Origin: Pukyongia salina | GTDB lineage: Bacteria > Bacteroidota > Bacteroidia > Flavobacteriales > Flavobacteriaceae | DNA length: 64,000 nucleotides | NCBI RefSeq assembly: GCF_002966125.1 | Contig: NZ_CP027062.1 | Span: 2,900,501-2,964,500 of the forward strand | Direction of reading: 5' to 3' | Part shown: piece by piece, positions 62,797-64,000 of the stretch | How the letters are laid out: each line of letters begins with the position of its first letter | Position numbering within the stretch: position 1 is the first letter of the stretch | Notes under the pieces: generated by a model | What the model was told of the DNA's origin: nothing | What the model saw: only the letters and a program-made list of their open reading frames with translations | Database searches by the model: none | Program-made: the position numbers and the translations under genes

Positions 62797-64000
62797 ATGC
62801 GCAATTTAATTCCCATTCTACTCCTTTTAATATGTATTTATGCCTACCCACAACAAAAGAAAACCCTGGAGGCAGTTCGAATTGAGAATGCTCCTAAAAT
62901 TGACGGATTATTAGACGATGCTATCTGGCAATCATTACCCGCCTATGGCGATTTTTTTATGTACGAACCCGGGAATGAAGGTGAGGTTGATCCCGCTTAT
63001 AAAACCGAGGTTAAAATGGCGTACGATGATAGGGCCGTTTACGTGGCAGCTTATATGCATGACCCCGATCCTGAGAATATTTTAAGTCAGTTCTCACAAA
63101 GAGACGAGGTCTTTGTACAAGCAGACTATTTCTCCATAGCGCTTAATACCTACAACGACGGTATAAATGAAACACGCTTCTATGTTACAAGCGCAGGAAC
63201 TATTGGTGACGCCAGGCGGAGTTTGAACAACTTCGATTTTGGCTACAATGTCGTTTTCGAATGTAAGGTATCCAAAGATGAAAATGGTTGGTATGCCGAA
63301 TTTAAAATACCTTATAACGCGCTTCGTTTCCCCGAAGTGGACGTACAGGATTGGAGCGTGAACTTTTATCGCCGACTCGTTGGCAAGAATGAAACTCATA
63401 CCTGGAATTTTATCAAGAATTCGGTAGGTTCGGCGACACAATATAACGGGCTGGTGAGCGGTGTTATGAATATAGATCCGCCGGTACGATTAACCTTCTT
63501 CCCCTTTGCTCAGGGAGTTGTGTCTAATTTTGACGGTGAGACCAACACCGATTTCAGCGCAGGAATGGATCTTAAGTACGGCCTTAGTGATAGTTTCACC
63601 CTGGATGCAACGCTCATTCCCGATTTTGGCCAGGTAGCCTTCGACAAGGTTCGCCTTAACCTAGGCCCTTTCGAACAGACTTTTAACGAGAACCGACAAT
63701 TCTTTACAGAAGGTGTAGATCTTTTTAACAAAGGAAATATCTTCTTCTCCAGACGTATAGGGAACTCTCCTTCGGGACCGTTGGAAGATCTCCAGGAAAA
63801 TGAAACATTTACCAAATACCCGGAAAGAGTGAACCTGCTCAATGCGCTGAAGATCTCGGGCCGAACAAGAGGTAAATTGGGGGTTGGTGTCCTAAACGCC
63901 ATCACCGAACGTACCTATGCCAGGGCAGAAGATACTATTACCGGAAATAGCAGGGACGTGCTGGTAGAGCCCCTGGCGAATTATAATATCATGGTTCTGG
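62797..64000 (+). CDS. DUF5916 protein with family 9-type carbohydrate-binding N-domain (runs off right edge)
   Basis: At least 401 residues are encoded; the end lies outside the window. A signal peptide (MRNLIPILLLLICIYAYPQ) is followed by a CBM9-like domain (about 25-210). It opens IENAPKIDGLLDDAIWQSLPAYGDFF and continues KTEVKMAYDDRAVYVAAYMHDP and WYAEFKIPYNALRFPE, as in DUF5916 proteins. The next part (VSGVMNIDPPVRLTFFPFAQGVVSNFDGETNTDFSAGMDLKYGL, LDATLIPDFGQVAFD) is the start of the beta-barrel-like DUF5916 domain. Family members are outer-membrane proteins of Bacteroidota with unproven ligand. Confidence 0.9.
   Translation, partial: MRNLIPILLLLICIYAYPQQKKTLEAVRIENAPKIDGLLDDAIWQSLPAYGDFFMYEPGNEGEVDPAYKTEVKMAYDDRAVYVAAYMHDPDPENILSQFSQRDEVFVQADYFSIALNTYNDGINETRFYVTSAGTIGDARRSLNNFDFGYNVVFECKVSKDENGWYAEFKIPYNALRFPEVDVQDWSVNFYRRLVGKNETHTWNFIKNSVGSATQYNGLVSGVMNIDPPVRLTFFPFAQGVVSNFDGETNTDFSAGMDLKYGLSDSFTLDATLIPDFGQVAFDKVRLNLGPFEQTFNENRQFFTEGVDLFNKGNIFFSRRIGNSPSGPLEDLQENETFTKYPERVNLLNALKISGRTRGKLGVGVLNAITERTYARAEDTITGNSRDVLVEPLANYNIMVL

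Overview
The window is a chromosomal segment of a marine-type flavobacterium (Bacteroidota, probably Flavobacteriaceae). The support is: promoters of the Bacteroidota type (TAnnTTTG about 6 nt before the predicted start site) with no Shine-Dalgarno sequences; a fused lpxC-fabZ gene; PorX, the regulator of type IX secretion; and many families that are essentially confined to Bacteroidota (DUF6146, DUF6787, DUF4112, DUF5916, TonB receptors with a CarboxypepD_reg-like domain). No rRNA, tRNA, CRISPR array, insertion sequence or prophage was seen.

Layout. 1-2570: start of a leftward his operon (hisG-hisD-hisC, running off the left edge), preceded by a histidine-rich leader peptide and a terminator, i.e. 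an apparent attenuator. 2653-4426: OmpA-like protein plus a membrane-anchored helix-hairpin-helix protein. 4441-9059: prohibitin-like protein, large VWA-type membrane protein and fabG in one unit, then sucD. 9088-14260: lipid A operon lpxD-lpxC/fabZ-lpxA-efp-second lpxD-NTF2-like. 14275-20099: HD phosphohydrolase, porX, tsaE, a tiny lipoprotein overlapping a membrane protein, alanine dehydrogenase. 20102-23520: an AT-rich accessory patch with a membrane-bound TPR/AraC regulator, an unknown secreted protein and a 32-bp tandem repeat array. 23530-29620: proline dehydrogenase, aroB, DinB-like, Lrp/AsnC, and an M14 peptidase divergent from an XRE regulator with repeated operators. 29667-38229: mscL, parC, parE, ychF, two tandem alpha/beta hydrolases. 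38245-39970: a decayed stretch with a second 32-bp repeat locus, a broken esterase and a short lipoprotein. 39970-42595: M15 peptidase, DUF1275 and SRPBCC proteins.

42762-49194 is the most interesting block. A cytoplasmic histidine kinase and an NtrC-type sigma-54 activator are followed by a perfect -24/-12 promoter with a palindrome about 135 bp upstream. That promoter heads a six-gene leftward array: a 59-residue Cys4 protein, glutamate dehydrogenase, an Rnk/GreA-type factor, two related unknown helical proteins and a universal stress protein. It looks like one sigma-54-controlled stress and nitrogen module.

49356-64000: katG, CotH-like protein, ferredoxin divergent from acyl-CoA reductase, serC-serA, DUF937, a four-gene unit ending in a TonB receptor preceded by a His/Cys-rich peptide, DUF4112, msrA-folE, and the start of a DUF5916 protein that runs off the right edge. 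Most genes are housekeeping; the novelty lies in regulatory sites, small genes and the accessory patches.
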